The notes: generated by a model from the letters alone, not told the origin. A stretch of 64,000 nucleotides of DNA from JBCBSK01 sp965250105 (GCA_965250105.1 OZ252290.1:434001-498000), one strand, 5' to 3'. Shown: positions 39,997-49,024, numbered from the stretch's first letter. Numbers and translations: made by a program.

Positions 39997-40976
39997 GCCG
40001 GGCGCTGTCGGTCGCGATCGAACGCTGGCCGATCGCCGGCTCCTTCGCCATCTCGCGCGGCGCGCGCACCGAGGCCGTGACGGTGGTCGCGACGATCCGC
40101 GACGGTGATCTCGGCGGCCGTGGCGAATGCGTGCCTTATGCGCGCTACGACGAGACGCCCGAAGACGTGGCCGCCCTGATCGAGGGCCAGGCGGCGGCCG
40201 TCGCCGCCGGGCTCGACCGGCAGGATCTCGCGGCCGTCTTGCCCGCCGGGGCCGCCCGCAACGCGCTAGACTGCGCCTTGTGGGACCTCGAGGCCAAGGC
40301 GAACGGCACGACGGTGGCCGCGCTGGCCGGAAGTGCCGATCCGCGCGCGCTGACGACGGCCTATACGATCAGCGTCGGCACGCCCGAGGCCATGGCGGAG
40401 CAGACCCGCTCGGTGGCGCATCGGCCGCTCCTCAAGGTCAAGCTCGGCCTTGATGGCGATCCCGACAGGATCGCGGCGGTGCGCGCCGCGGCACCCGAGG
40501 CGACGCTGATCGTCGACGCCAATGAAGGCTGGTCGGACGGTCAGCTCGCCGCCAATATCGCGGCCTGCGAGGCGGCCGGCGTGGCGCTGATCGAGCAGCC
40601 GGTGCCGCAGGGACAGGACGGCCTGCTCGCCGGCATCGACACGCCGGTCCTGTTCTGCGCCGACGAGAGCGCCCACACGTCCGACGGGCTCGCCGCGCTG
40701 CGCGAGGTCTATGACGCGGTCAATATCAAACTCGACAAGACAGGCGGGCTGACCGAGGCGCTGAACATGCGGGCGCAAGCGCGCGCCCTCGGCTTCAAGG
40801 TCATGGTCGGCTGCATGCTGGCGACCTCGCTTGCCATGGCGCCGGCGGTTATCCTGGCCCAGGACGCCGATTTCGTCGATCTGGACGGCCCGCTCCTGCT
40901 CAAGCGCGACCGGGACCCGGGTCTCGTCTATGACGGGGCGACGGTCGCCCCGCCGTCGCCGGCGCTCTGGGGCTGA
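39993..40976 (+). CDS. dgcA: DgcA-type N-acetyl-D-glutamate racemase (enolase superfamily)
   Basis: 327 residues with the muconate-lactonising/dipeptide-epimerase layout. A lid domain (about 1-115) is followed by a barrel with LLKVKLG (K-x-K acid/base, about 147-153), IVDANEGW (Asp), LIEQPVPQG (Glu), FCADESAHT (Asp) and VNIKLDKTGG (second Lys). These satisfy the metal and catalytic residues of dipeptide epimerases. Coupling to dgcN points to N-acyl-D-glutamate as substrate rather than L-Ala-D/L-Glu dipeptides, but the latter remains possible. The 3' end overlaps the convergent MFS gene by 49 nt. Confidence 0.87.
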   Translation: MSRALSVAIERWPIAGSFAISRGARTEAVTVVATIRDGDLGGRGECVPYARYDETPEDVAALIEGQAAAVAAGLDRQDLAAVLPAGAARNALDCALWDLEAKANGTTVAALAGSADPRALTTAYTISVGTPEAMAEQTRSVAHRPLLKVKLGLDGDPDRIAAVRAAAPEATLIVDANEGWSDGQLAANIAACEAAGVALIEQPVPQGQDGLLAGIDTPVLFCADESAHTSDGLAALREVYDAVNIKLDKTGGLTEALNMRAQARALGFKVMVGCMLATSLAMAPAVILAQDADFVDLDGPLLLKRDRDPGLVYDGATVAPPSPALWG

Positions 40977-42148
40977 ACCAGCAAACGACGCGCGGCGAAA
41001 AGCGCGATCACGGCCCCCATCGCCCCGACACCCGCCATCGCCCAATAGGCCTGGCCGGAAAACGTCGCATAGAGCGGACCGGCGGCAAGCGTCATCAGAC
41101 CCATGACGACGCCGGCCAGCGTGAAGTAAAAGGCCTGCGCGCTGCCGCCGCCGGCTTCGGGCGCGATGCGGGCGATCATCGTGACGCCGGCGAGATGGGT
41201 CGCGCCGAAGGTCAACGCATGGCCGAGCTGGATCACGAACAGCGCCGCGAGCGCCGGATCGAGCGCGGTTAAGCCCCAGCGCAGCACGGCGCCCAGGCCG
41301 GCCGCCGCCAGCAGACCGCGCACGCCGAGCCGCGCCAGAACCCACCCCGCCACCGCGAAGAGCGCGATCTCGGCGACGACACCGACGGCCCACAGGACCC
41401 CGATCGTCGACGGCCGGTAGCCGAGGCTTTCCCAATGGATGGTGCCGAAGGCGTAGTAGAGCGCATGCGAGGACTGAAGGAGCCCGACGCCGAGCACGAA
41501 CCAGACGACGCCGGGCCGGCGCATCCAATCGAGATAGGCGTCAAGACCGAGCCCCCTGGCGGCTGCACCTTCGCGCCGTTGTCGCGGCAATATCGCGAGG
41601 CTCAGCACGGTGGCGAGCGCCGAGAGCGTCATCAGCGCGATCACCGCCACCGGACCATAGAGCCCGACGGCCGCCCCGCCGGCCAGATTGGCCAGGATGA
41701 AGGTCACCGAGCCCCAGAGCCGCAGCCGGCCATAATCAAGGCCATAGCGGGTCTGCCCGGCCTGTGCGAGGCTTTCCATCGCCGCCATCAGCGGATGCCA
41801 GACGGCCGCCCCGAGGAGCGAGACGAGCAGGATCGCCCAGAACCCATCGGTCCAAAACAGGGCGGCGAAGGACAGCGTTCCGATCACCGCCAGCACGATC
41901 AGCGCGCGCCGCCGGTCGGCGCTCCGGTCGATCAACAGCCCCAGCGCGGGCGTGACCAGAACCCGCGTCAGCATCGGCGCCGCGATGACCGCCGATATCT
42001 CCGCATCACTCAGCCCTTTCGCGGCCAACCATAGCGGCAGGAAGGGCAGGATGATGCCGATGACGAAGAAAAAGGCGGCGAAGGACGCCGACAGACCGAG
42101 AGAAAAGTGCAGCCGATCGGCCCGACCACCCTGGGTTGGCAACGTCAT
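40928..42148 (-). CDS. MFS transporter (HcaT/MFS_1-like)
   Basis: 406 residues with twelve predicted helices. Landmarks are RVLVTPALGLLIDRSADRRR (loop 2-3, the GxLxDRxGRR region) and a central loop near residues 185-215. The first helices (SASFAAFFFVIGIILPFLPLWL) resemble the MFS_1-like HcaT group (phenylpropionate and nucleoside-type carriers). The substrate is unknown. Tail overlap with dgcA (49 nt) hints at co-location only, and the promoter lies in the short gap shared with cheZ. Confidence 0.88.
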   Translation of the reverse strand: MTLPTQGGRADRLHFSLGLSASFAAFFFVIGIILPFLPLWLAAKGLSDAEISAVIAAPMLTRVLVTPALGLLIDRSADRRRALIVLAVIGTLSFAALFWTDGFWAILLVSLLGAAVWHPLMAAMESLAQAGQTRYGLDYGRLRLWGSVTFILANLAGGAAVGLYGPVAVIALMTLSALATVLSLAILPRQRREGAAARGLGLDAYLDWMRRPGVVWFVLGVGLLQSSHALYYAFGTIHWESLGYRPSTIGVLWAVGVVAEIALFAVAGWVLARLGVRGLLAAAGLGAVLRWGLTALDPALAALFVIQLGHALTFGATHLAGVTMIARIAPEAGGGSAQAFYFTLAGVVMGLMTLAAGPLYATFSGQAYWAMAGVGAMGAVIALFAARRLLVQPQSAGDGGATVAPS

Positions 42149-42226
42149 GCTAACTTTCTCCGAAAAAAATGTGGGGTATCATAAAATATGAGACAAAGCC
42201 GCCTGATGCGGGGAAACGGGCTGAGT

Positions 42227-43411
42227 ATGAACGACGAGGACTATCACGCGCTCGAACGCGCCGTCATGCAAACCGAGCAGGGCCGGCGTTTCCTGGCAGA
42301 ATATCGCGTCCGAAACCGTTCGGCGGAAACCGAGACCGTTCTCGCCGCCGCCGCCGACCTCGAACACCTGTTCGAGGCCCATGCCGCGCCTGATTCGCTC
42401 AACCATCTGCGCGACGAACTCGCCGCCATGGCCGACGAGATCGACCGAGCCAAGCAGGAAATCGCCGCGATTCAACCCGATGGCGGCGCCGGCCCCTTCG
42501 ACAGCGCGAGCCTCGAACTCGACGCCATCGTCGCCTCGACCGAAGAGGCGACCTCGGCGATCCTGACCTCCGCCGAACAGATCCAGGAGCTTGCCTGGAC
42601 GCTGCGCGAAAACGGCACCTCGGACGCCGATTGCGATAAGCTCGACCAGCTTGCCGTCGAGATCTACACCTGCTGCGCTTTTCAGGACCTGACCGGCCAG
42701 CGGACGCAGAAAGTGGTCAACACGCTGCGCTTTCTCGAAGCGCGCATCGGCGCGATGCGGGCCATCTGGGGCGGCGCGGTCGACGGCCTGGCACAGGCCG
42801 GCGCGGCAACAGCGGAGAACGCCGGCGACGACCTCCTCAACGGCCCGGCGCTGCCCGGCGAGGGCATGGAACAGGACGCGATCGACGCGCTTCTCGGTGC
42901 CGACATGGCGTTCGACGAGACGGAAACGGCCAGGCCGGATGTCGAGATCGACGACGTGATCGACGCCGACATGGTCAAGACGGCGCTGGCCGAGACCGAG
43001 GGCGGGATGGAGGCCGCGCTCGATCAGGGCCCGGCGCTCGAGGACGCGGCGCCCGAGGCCACGGATCCTGACGGCGCACCGGACGCGGCGCCGGACGTCG
43101 CGCTCTGGGACGACGACAGTGATGACGGCGACGATGAGGAGATGGCCGACGCGCCGTCTCCCGACGCGATGGCCTCACCGCAGGAGGAGGATGCCCTGTC
43201 GCAGGCGCCCGTGGTCGACATCGCCGACCATCTGGCGATGGACGACATGGATGGTTCCGATGCCGCCGGCGACGACGGCGTGGCCATGACCCCAGTAGCC
43301 GATGATGGTTCCGACCCTGATCCCGAAGCCGATACCGACGCCGCCGGGACCGATATCGACGGCTTCTTCGACAGCTTCTCCGAGGGCGAGAAGAAGGCGC
43401 TGTTCAGCTAA
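42227..43411 (+). CDS. cheZ: CheZ-type CheY-P phosphatase
   Basis: 394 residues from ATG 42227. An N-terminal helical start (AVMQTEQGRRFLAEYRVRNRS) leads to the CheZ four-helix core with FQDLTGQRTQKVV, whose Gln at about residue 153 matches the catalytic Gln147 of E. coli CheZ. The C-terminal half is acidic and disordered. It contains two CheZ-tail-like peptides, QDAIDALLGADMAF near 215 and IDGFFDSFSEGEKKALFS at the end, similar to the E. coli CheY-binding peptide. The ATG at 42188 is too close to a likely -10 element (TAAAAT, 42182-42187). The 3' end overlaps the APC permease gene by 8 nt. Confidence 0.85.
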   Translation: MNDEDYHALERAVMQTEQGRRFLAEYRVRNRSAETETVLAAAADLEHLFEAHAAPDSLNHLRDELAAMADEIDRAKQEIAAIQPDGGAGPFDSASLELDAIVASTEEATSAILTSAEQIQELAWTLRENGTSDADCDKLDQLAVEIYTCCAFQDLTGQRTQKVVNTLRFLEARIGAMRAIWGGAVDGLAQAGAATAENAGDDLLNGPALPGEGMEQDAIDALLGADMAFDETETARPDVEIDDVIDADMVKTALAETEGGMEAALDQGPALEDAAPEATDPDGAPDAAPDVALWDDDSDDGDDEEMADAPSPDAMASPQEEDALSQAPVVDIADHLAMDDMDGSDAAGDDGVAMTPVADDGSDPDPEADTDAAGTDIDGFFDSFSEGEKKALFS

Positions 43412-45080
43412 GACCGGATGATCGGCCTGACGGCGACGGCGCGGGCGGTGGCTCCGGCGCCAGCGCTGGGCGCTCGCCCACCACTTCGTCCTTCTCGCTA
43501 TATTCGAGATGCTCGAAGACGCGTTCTTCCTTCATGTAGCGTTCGAACTTCTCCTTGCTGAGACGGCAGCGCACCGCATACCAGAACACCGCGATCGCCA
43601 GCGCGGCGATGAGCAACTGGTCCCAGCCGAACGGAATCAGCCCGCGCCCGCCGCCGAAATGGCCGAGATAGGAAATGATGCCGATCCCGAGCGTGTAGGG
43701 CACGAGCCAGATCGCCTCGCGGAAATCGACGCCGTCCTTTCCGATCGAGCGCGACATGGCGAAGAACAGCAAAACCCCGACAAGCAGCGCCAGGCCGAGG
43801 CGCGACACCGTGTTCCAGCCGCTCCAATAGACGACCAGGGTCGCCACGACGAAGGCCAGCATGGCGGTGACATGAACCGCCGGCACCTTGAAGGAGCGCG
43901 GCCGGTCGGGCAGCAGATGGCGCAACGCCACCACCGCGATCGGCCCGACGACGAAGGACAGGACGATCGCCGCGCCGTTCAGCGCCACGACCTCCTCGAA
44001 CGGCATCAGGATGAAGAACAGCGACGAGACGAAGAAGTTCAGGACCAGCGCGTTGAGCGGCACGCCCCAGCGGTTCAGCGCCTGAACCGGCTTGGCGAAG
44101 AAGCCGTTCTGGGCCAGCGCCAGGCCGAGCCGCCCGTTCGACCCGGCCGCCACCAGCCCGCTGGCGAAGGTTGAAATGACCGCACCGCCATTGAGCAGGC
44201 TCACAAGCCACAATAGGCCGAGCGCGCTGGCGATCGAGGCCATCGGCCCGAGTTCGTGGCCGAGCGACAGATTGGCCCAGCCGCCCTGAAGGTCGGTCGG
44301 CGTCAAGGCGCCGATGAAGGTGATCTGGATCGCCGCATAGATCAGGAAAGCCAGCAGCACCGCCAGAAGAAGCGCCAGCGGAATGGTGACCTTCGGATTC
44401 TTGGTCTCGCCGGCCATGTCGATCGCATGCCGGAAGCCGATGAAGGAAAACACGATGCCGCCGGTCGAGACCGCCGCCAAAATGCCCTGCATGCCAAAGG
44501 GCGCGAAACCACCGGCCGAGGCGTCAGTGAAATTCGAAGTTTCGAACTGGCTGACGATGATCATGGTCACCAGGACCAGCGGGATTGCCACCTTGGCCCA
44601 GGTCAGCGTGGTGTTGAGATAGGCGAAGAACTTCACGCCGAAGGCATTGGCGATGGTGAAGAACAGGAGCAGGAAGGTGCACATGGCGACGCCCCAGGCC
44701 GACAGCGTGCCGGTGCCCTCGCCGACATAGAGCCATGTCACATGCGGCGCGAGATAGGACAGCATCGCCTCGACCTCGATCGGCGCGGTCGTGTTGTAGC
44801 CGATCCAGGCGCTCCACCCCATGGCGACGGCGACGACATTGCCATGGCTGAACTGGGGGACGCGGGCGATGCCGCCGGGCACCGGCAGCATGGCGGAGAT
44901 CTCGGCGAAGGTGAGCGCCAGAAGCAGCATGGCGAAGGCGCCGATGGCCCAGGAAATGATCACCGCCGGCCCGGCCACCTGGCTCGCCACCAGCGGCGCG
45001 AACAGCCAGCCCGACCCGATCATGCCGCTCAGCGCGATGAAGGTCAGGCCGAGAATGCCGATTTCCCGTTTCATATGCAT
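43404..45080 (-). CDS. APC-family amino acid/polyamine permease
   Basis: 558 residues from ATG 45080, 5 nt after a GGGGGG ribosome-binding site. Twelve or more hydrophobic segments are visible. Landmarks of APC carriers are IALSGMIGSGWLFAPL (GSG-containing helix 1 break), PGGIARVPQF, and FSFIGFRHAIDMAGETKNPKVTIP in the middle. The C-terminal tail is Pro/Ser-rich. The closest pattern is the amino-acid permease group of the large APC superfamily. Substrate candidates cannot be ranked, although the threonine/serine dehydratase gene downstream on the same strand suggests threonine or serine. Confidence 0.9.
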   Translation of the reverse strand: MHMKREIGILGLTFIALSGMIGSGWLFAPLVASQVAGPAVIISWAIGAFAMLLLALTFAEISAMLPVPGGIARVPQFSHGNVVAVAMGWSAWIGYNTTAPIEVEAMLSYLAPHVTWLYVGEGTGTLSAWGVAMCTFLLLFFTIANAFGVKFFAYLNTTLTWAKVAIPLVLVTMIIVSQFETSNFTDASAGGFAPFGMQGILAAVSTGGIVFSFIGFRHAIDMAGETKNPKVTIPLALLLAVLLAFLIYAAIQITFIGALTPTDLQGGWANLSLGHELGPMASIASALGLLWLVSLLNGGAVISTFASGLVAAGSNGRLGLALAQNGFFAKPVQALNRWGVPLNALVLNFFVSSLFFILMPFEEVVALNGAAIVLSFVVGPIAVVALRHLLPDRPRSFKVPAVHVTAMLAFVVATLVVYWSGWNTVSRLGLALLVGVLLFFAMSRSIGKDGVDFREAIWLVPYTLGIGIISYLGHFGGGRGLIPFGWDQLLIAALAIAVFWYAVRCRLSKEKFERYMKEERVFEHLEYSEKDEVVGERPALAPEPPPAPSPSGRSSGLS

Positions 45081-45251
45081 GGCGATCCCCCCGCTGCGCA
45101 CCGGTCGGGCCATTGTCCGCGGCCCATCGCGTTCTTGCGCGAGATCCGGCGCCGGTTCCGCAACCTTATGTCATATGGCGGATCTTTGTCAGTGGGGTGA
45201 CGACAGGTCGGGGCCCCAAGGCGCGACGGTCCCCGGGCCATAAGGCCCAAG

Positions 45252-46238
45252 TCAGGCGCCGGATTGCACGATGTCGGCGAACAGGCCCGGATCGACATTG
45301 CCGCCCGACAAGGTGGCAACCACGGTCTTGCCGGCGACATCGAGCGTGCCCGACAGAATGGCGGCCAATGCCACGGCGCCGCCCGGCTCGACGACGAGCT
45401 TGAGATGTTCGAAGGCGAAGGCGACGGCCGCGCGCACCTCATCCTCAGTGACCGAAAGGCCGCCGGTGACGTTGTCGCGGGCGATCGCGAAGGTCAGTTC
45501 ACCCGGCTCGGGGACCAGGAGCGCGTCGCAGATCGATGGCGGCCGTTCGGTCAGCGCGATCCGCTCGCCAGCGCGCAGCGAGCGGCCGAAATCGTCATAA
45601 TCGGCCGGCTCGACGGCATAGATGTCGGCCGCTGGCAAGGCACTCTTCACGGCAAGCGCGATGCCCGACATCAGCCCGCCGCCGCTGCAACACACCAGGA
45701 CCGCATCGGGCACCGCGCCGAGCGCGCGCGCCTGGTCGAGGATTTCGAGCCCGCACGTGCCCTGCCCCGCCACGACCCTGGGGTCATCGAAGGGCGACAC
45801 GAAACTGCCGCCGCGTTCGGCGAGCACGCGGGCCGCGACCGCGAACCGGTCCTCGCCGAGGCGGTCGTAGAACACGATGTCGGCGCCGTCGGCACGCGTG
45901 CGGGCGACCTTGTTGGCCGGTGCGTCCTCGGGCATCACGATGGTGGCGGGCACGCCGAAAAGGGCGGCCGCGCAAGCGACCCCTTGCGCATGGTTGCCGG
46001 AGGAACTGGCGACCACGCCCTTGGCGCGAACCGCCGGATCAAGACTTGCGATGGCATTATAGGCGCCACGGAACTTGAACGAGCCGGTGCGCTGCAAGTT
46101 CTCGCATTTGAGCAGAACGCGGCCACCACTGCGCGCGTTGAGCTCGGTGTTTTCATGCAAGGGGGTGACGACCGCCTGGCCGGCCAGGACCGCGCGGGCG
46201 GCCTTGATATCGTCAAGCCCCGGCGGCGGCAGGCTCAT
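45252..46238 (-). CDS. Threonine/serine dehydratase (PLP-dependent)
   Basis: 328 residues from ATG 46238, with GGAGCG about 6 nt upstream. The PLP Lys lies in CENLQRTGSFKFRGAYNAI (about residue 53), followed by ASSSGNHAQGVA and a glycine loop (SGGGLMSGIA). There is no ACT regulatory domain, so it is the catabolic (TdcB/IlvA2) or serine racemase-like type. It deaminates threonine to 2-oxobutanoate and ammonia. The APC permease gene is adjacent on the same strand, 171 nt downstream. Serine racemase cannot be excluded. Confidence 0.88.
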   Translation of the reverse strand: MSLPPPGLDDIKAARAVLAGQAVVTPLHENTELNARSGGRVLLKCENLQRTGSFKFRGAYNAIASLDPAVRAKGVVASSSGNHAQGVACAAALFGVPATIVMPEDAPANKVARTRADGADIVFYDRLGEDRFAVAARVLAERGGSFVSPFDDPRVVAGQGTCGLEILDQARALGAVPDAVLVCCSGGGLMSGIALAVKSALPAADIYAVEPADYDDFGRSLRAGERIALTERPPSICDALLVPEPGELTFAIARDNVTGGLSVTEDEVRAAVAFAFEHLKLVVEPGGAVALAAILSGTLDVAGKTVVATLSGGNVDPGLFADIVQSGA

Positions 46239-46270
46239 CCAACGCTCCAAATCCTGAATGTCGATACAGC

Positions 46271-47296
46271 CTAGGCCGCCGAACGCGGCTCGACGCTGTC
46301 GCCCTGATAGCGGCGCACATTGTCGAGGAAGATGGCGGCGCATTCGCGCCAGGAAAACCTTAGCGCATGGGCCCGGCAGGCCTCGGGCGAAATCTCCAGC
46401 GCCTTCAGCGCCGCGCCCTTCAGGTCTTCGGACAGGATGCCGACCGGCGCGTCGCCGATGATGTCCTTGGGCCCGGTCACCGGATAGGCCGCGACCGGCA
46501 CGCCGGCGGCGAGCGCCTCCAGCACCACGAGGCCGAGCGTATCGGTGCGGCTCGGAAAGACGAAGACGTCGGCCGACGCGTAATGGGCGGCGAGTTCCTC
46601 GCCGATCTTGGTGCCGGTGAACACGACATCGGGGAACTTCTCTTCGAGTTCCGCTTTTTGCGGGCCGTCCCCGACGATGACCTTGGTGCCCGGCAGGTCG
46701 AGCGACAGGAAGGCTTCGAGGTTCTTCTCGACCGCGACGCGCCCGACATACATGAAGATCGGGCCCGGCAGGTCGAGAATGGAGGCTTGCGGGCGGAACA
46801 GCTCGCTGTCGACGCCACGCGGCCAGATCACGGGGTTGGTGAAGCCGCGCCCGCGCAGTTCCTCGGCCAGCGATTCCGTCGTCACCATGATGGCGCGGCC
46901 GGCATTGTGGAACCGGCGCAGCCAGCGATAGGTGATCTGCGTCGGCACCGGCATGCGGGCGGCGACATATTCGGGAAAGCGGGTGTGATAGCTCGTCGTG
47001 AACGGGCGCTTGGTGCGCATGCAGTATTTGCGCGTCATCAGGCCGATCGGGCCTTCGGTCGCGATGTGGATGTAGTCCGGCTCGGCCGCTTCCAGCATGC
47101 GGCCGATGGTGCGCGGCCTGGTCAGCGCCAGGCGGATTTCCGAATAGGTCGGCAGCGGCACGGTCTTGAACCGGTCGGGCCCGAGCACCTCGACCTCGGC
47201 GCCGAGTTCGGCGGCATCGTCGACCAGGCGCTCGATCGTGCGCACGACCCCGTTGACCTGGGGCTGCCAGGCATCCGTTGCGAGAAGAATGCGCAT
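46271..47296 (-). CDS. agt: GT4-family glycosyltransferase, Agt-type (diacylglycerol glycosylation)
   Basis: 341 residues. The GT-B pattern includes MRILLATDAWQPQVNGVVRT at the start, HIATEGPIGLMTRKYC, YVGRVAVEKNLEAFL and the EX7E-type region SRTDTLGLVVLEALAAGVPVAAYPV. ATG 47296 overlaps the stop of the upstream metallophosphoesterase gene by 1 nt, so both are made together. In marine and soil alphaproteobacteria the same pair, PlcP-Agt, releases diacylglycerol from phospholipid and glycosylates it during phosphate starvation. The sugar (glucose, mannose or glucuronate) is not evident. Confidence 0.8.
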   Translation of the reverse strand: MRILLATDAWQPQVNGVVRTIERLVDDAAELGAEVEVLGPDRFKTVPLPTYSEIRLALTRPRTIGRMLEAAEPDYIHIATEGPIGLMTRKYCMRTKRPFTTSYHTRFPEYVAARMPVPTQITYRWLRRFHNAGRAIMVTTESLAEELRGRGFTNPVIWPRGVDSELFRPQASILDLPGPIFMYVGRVAVEKNLEAFLSLDLPGTKVIVGDGPQKAELEEKFPDVVFTGTKIGEELAAHYASADVFVFPSRTDTLGLVVLEALAAGVPVAAYPVTGPKDIIGDAPVGILSEDLKGAALKALEISPEACRAHALRFSWRECAAIFLDNVRRYQGDSVEPRSAA

Positions 47297-48096
47297 CACG
47301 CGGCCGCAGCGCGCGCGTCTTGCAGCGAAACCGTCTTCGCCTTGATCAGTTCCGGCCAGTTGATCACTTCGAGCCGGCCGTCGTGATGTTCGACCACGGC
47401 GGTGCAGCTTTCCACCCAGTCGCCGCAATTGACATATTCGACGCCGCCCATGTCGCGATTGGCCGAGTGGTGAATATGGCCGCAGACGACGCCGTCGACG
47501 CCGCTGCGCTTGGCTTCGGCGACGAGCGCCTGCTCGAACTCGCCGATGAAATTCACCGCGTTCTTGACCTTGAGCTTCAGCCAGGCCGACAGCGACCAGT
47601 AGCCGAAGCCGAACTTGCGCCGGGCGAGATTGAAATAGGTGTTGAAGCCGAGCGCGACGACATAGGCCCAGTCGCCGAGAAGCGCGAGCCATTTCGCATA
47701 GCGCACCACGACGTCGAACTCGTCGCCATGGATGATCAGGAAGCGGCGCCCGTCCGCGGTCTCGTGAACCGCCCGGCGCACGACCTCGATGCCGCCGAAA
47801 TGGGTGCCGGTATAGTCGCGCAGGACCTCGTCGTGATTGCCCGGCACATAGACGATGCGCGCGCCCTTGCGCGCCTTGCGCAGAAGCTTCTGGACGACGT
47901 CATTGTGTTCCTGCGGCCAATACCAGCCGCGCCTGAGACGCCAGCAGTCGACGATGTCACCGACCAGATAGATCGTCTCGGCCTCGAAATGGCGCAGGAA
48001 GTCGAGGAACATCTCGGCCTGGCAGCCGCGCGTGCCCAGATGAACGTCCGAAATGAACAGGGTGCGGTAGGTCCGGTCTCCGATTTCGCCCGACAC
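47296..48096 (-). CDS. plcP: PlcP-type metallophosphoesterase (phospholipase C, LpxH-like)
   Basis: 266 residues from GTG 48096, which has AAGGA 6 nt upstream; a longer ATG at 48153 would sit on the promoter. Calcineurin-like motifs: FISDVHLGTRGCQ (Asp, His), LVGDIVDCW, PGNHDEVL, IHGDEFD and CGHIHH. It resembles LpxH, but in this gene pair the family member is PlcP, a Mn2+-dependent phospholipase C that degrades phosphatidylethanolamine or phosphatidylcholine under phosphate limitation. It precedes the Agt-type glycosyltransferase with a 1-nt overlap and follows a Pho-box-like promoter at 48137-48171. LpxH is less likely given the pairing. Confidence 0.82.
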   Translation of the reverse strand: MSGEIGDRTYRTLFISDVHLGTRGCQAEMFLDFLRHFEAETIYLVGDIVDCWRLRRGWYWPQEHNDVVQKLLRKARKGARIVYVPGNHDEVLRDYTGTHFGGIEVVRRAVHETADGRRFLIIHGDEFDVVVRYAKWLALLGDWAYVVALGFNTYFNLARRKFGFGYWSLSAWLKLKVKNAVNFIGEFEQALVAEAKRSGVDGVVCGHIHHSANRDMGGVEYVNCGDWVESCTAVVEHHDGRLEVINWPELIKAKTVSLQDARAAAA

Positions 48097-48136
48097 TTGA
48101 CGTCCTTTCGTTGACAGACCGCGCCGATATCCGACG

Positions 48137-48171
48137 CTTTTATGACGATTCATCCTGCAGAATTATGACAG
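48137..48171 (-). promoter_or_regulatory. Pho-box promoter of the plcP-agt operon
   Basis: On the minus strand CTGTCAT-AATT-CTGCAGG (48171-48154) gives an exact first PhoB half-site and a partial second one. The -10 candidate TAAAAG (48142-48137) comes exactly 11 nt after the box, the spacing of E. coli Pho promoters. The start of plcP at 48096 is about 40 nt downstream of the -10. The second half-site matches weakly (3 of 7), so PhoB binding is a prediction. Confidence 0.5.
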
Positions 48172-48244
48172 AATCTTAGGTGGACAAGCGAGCCCCTTTC
48201 CGCCAAGGCAAGGCGATTATGCAAAAAGACGGGAGGAAGTGGCC

Positions 48245-49024
48245 ATGGATCTCGGGATAGCGGGGCGCAAGGCCATCGTCTGCGCATCGAGCCGGGGGCT
48301 TGGCCGGGCGACCGCGTTCGCGCTGGCCGCCGCCGGCTGCGACGTCATCGTCAACGGCCGCGACGCGGCGACGCTCGCCGGCACCGCCTCCGAAATCGGC
48401 TCGCGCACCGGCGCGACCGTATTGCCGGTCACAGCCGATGTCTCGACGCCGGAAGGGCAATCCGCATTGTTGGCCGCCTGCCCCGACCCCGACATCCTGA
48501 TCAACAATAATGGCGGCCCGCCGCGACGCGACTTCAAGGAACTCGACCGCGCCGCAATGCTCGACGGCGTGACGCAGAACATGATCACGCCGATCGAACT
48601 CATCCAGGAGGTCATCGACGGCATGGCCGAGCGCGGTTTCGGCCGCATCGTCAACATCACCTCCGCCTCGGTGAAGACGCCGATCACCGGCCTCGACCTG
48701 TCGTCGGGCGCGCGCGCCGGGCTGACCGCCTTCATGGCCGGGGTGTGCCGGCAATATGCCGACCGCAATGTGACGGTGAACAATGTCCTGCCCGGCATGT
48801 TCGACACCGACCGGCTGCGCTCGGGCTTTGCGCCAGCCGCAAAGCTGCTCGGCACCAGCGAGGAGGCTGTCGCCGAAACCCGTCGTCAGTCGGTGCCGGC
48901 GAAACGTTTCGGAGAACCGGACGAATTCGGCCATGTTTGCGCCTTTTTGTGCAGTATTCATGCCGGATACATCACCGGACAGAACGTGCTGGTCGATGGT
49001 GGCGCCTTCGCCGGCGTCTGGTAA
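48245..49024 (+). CDS. SDR-family protein with altered active site
   Basis: 259 residues from ATG 48245 (GAGG 8 nt upstream). The Rossmann core is present: CASSRGLGRATAFALAAAG (cofactor, TGxxxGxG-type), NNNGGPP and VNNVLPGMFDTDRL. Where classical SDRs have YxxxK, this protein has LSSGARAGLTAF, so the catalytic Tyr and Lys are Ser and Arg. The upstream Ser (ITSASVKTP) is present. This is a known divergent subgroup, often annotated 3-oxoacyl-ACP reductase, which may have different chemistry or no reductase activity. It starts divergently from plcP. Confidence 0.82.
   Translation: MDLGIAGRKAIVCASSRGLGRATAFALAAAGCDVIVNGRDAATLAGTASEIGSRTGATVLPVTADVSTPEGQSALLAACPDPDILINNNGGPPRRDFKELDRAAMLDGVTQNMITPIELIQEVIDGMAERGFGRIVNITSASVKTPITGLDLSSGARAGLTAFMAGVCRQYADRNVTVNNVLPGMFDTDRLRSGFAPAAKLLGTSEEAVAETRRQSVPAKRFGEPDEFGHVCAFLCSIHAGYITGQNVLVDGGAFAGVW

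Noticed and set aside
48096..48153. ATG at 48153 as the start of PlcP
   Set aside because: It lies within the 11-nt spacer between the Pho box and its -10, has no ribosome-binding site, and the family begins near the GTG at 48096, which has AAGGA 6 nt upstream.
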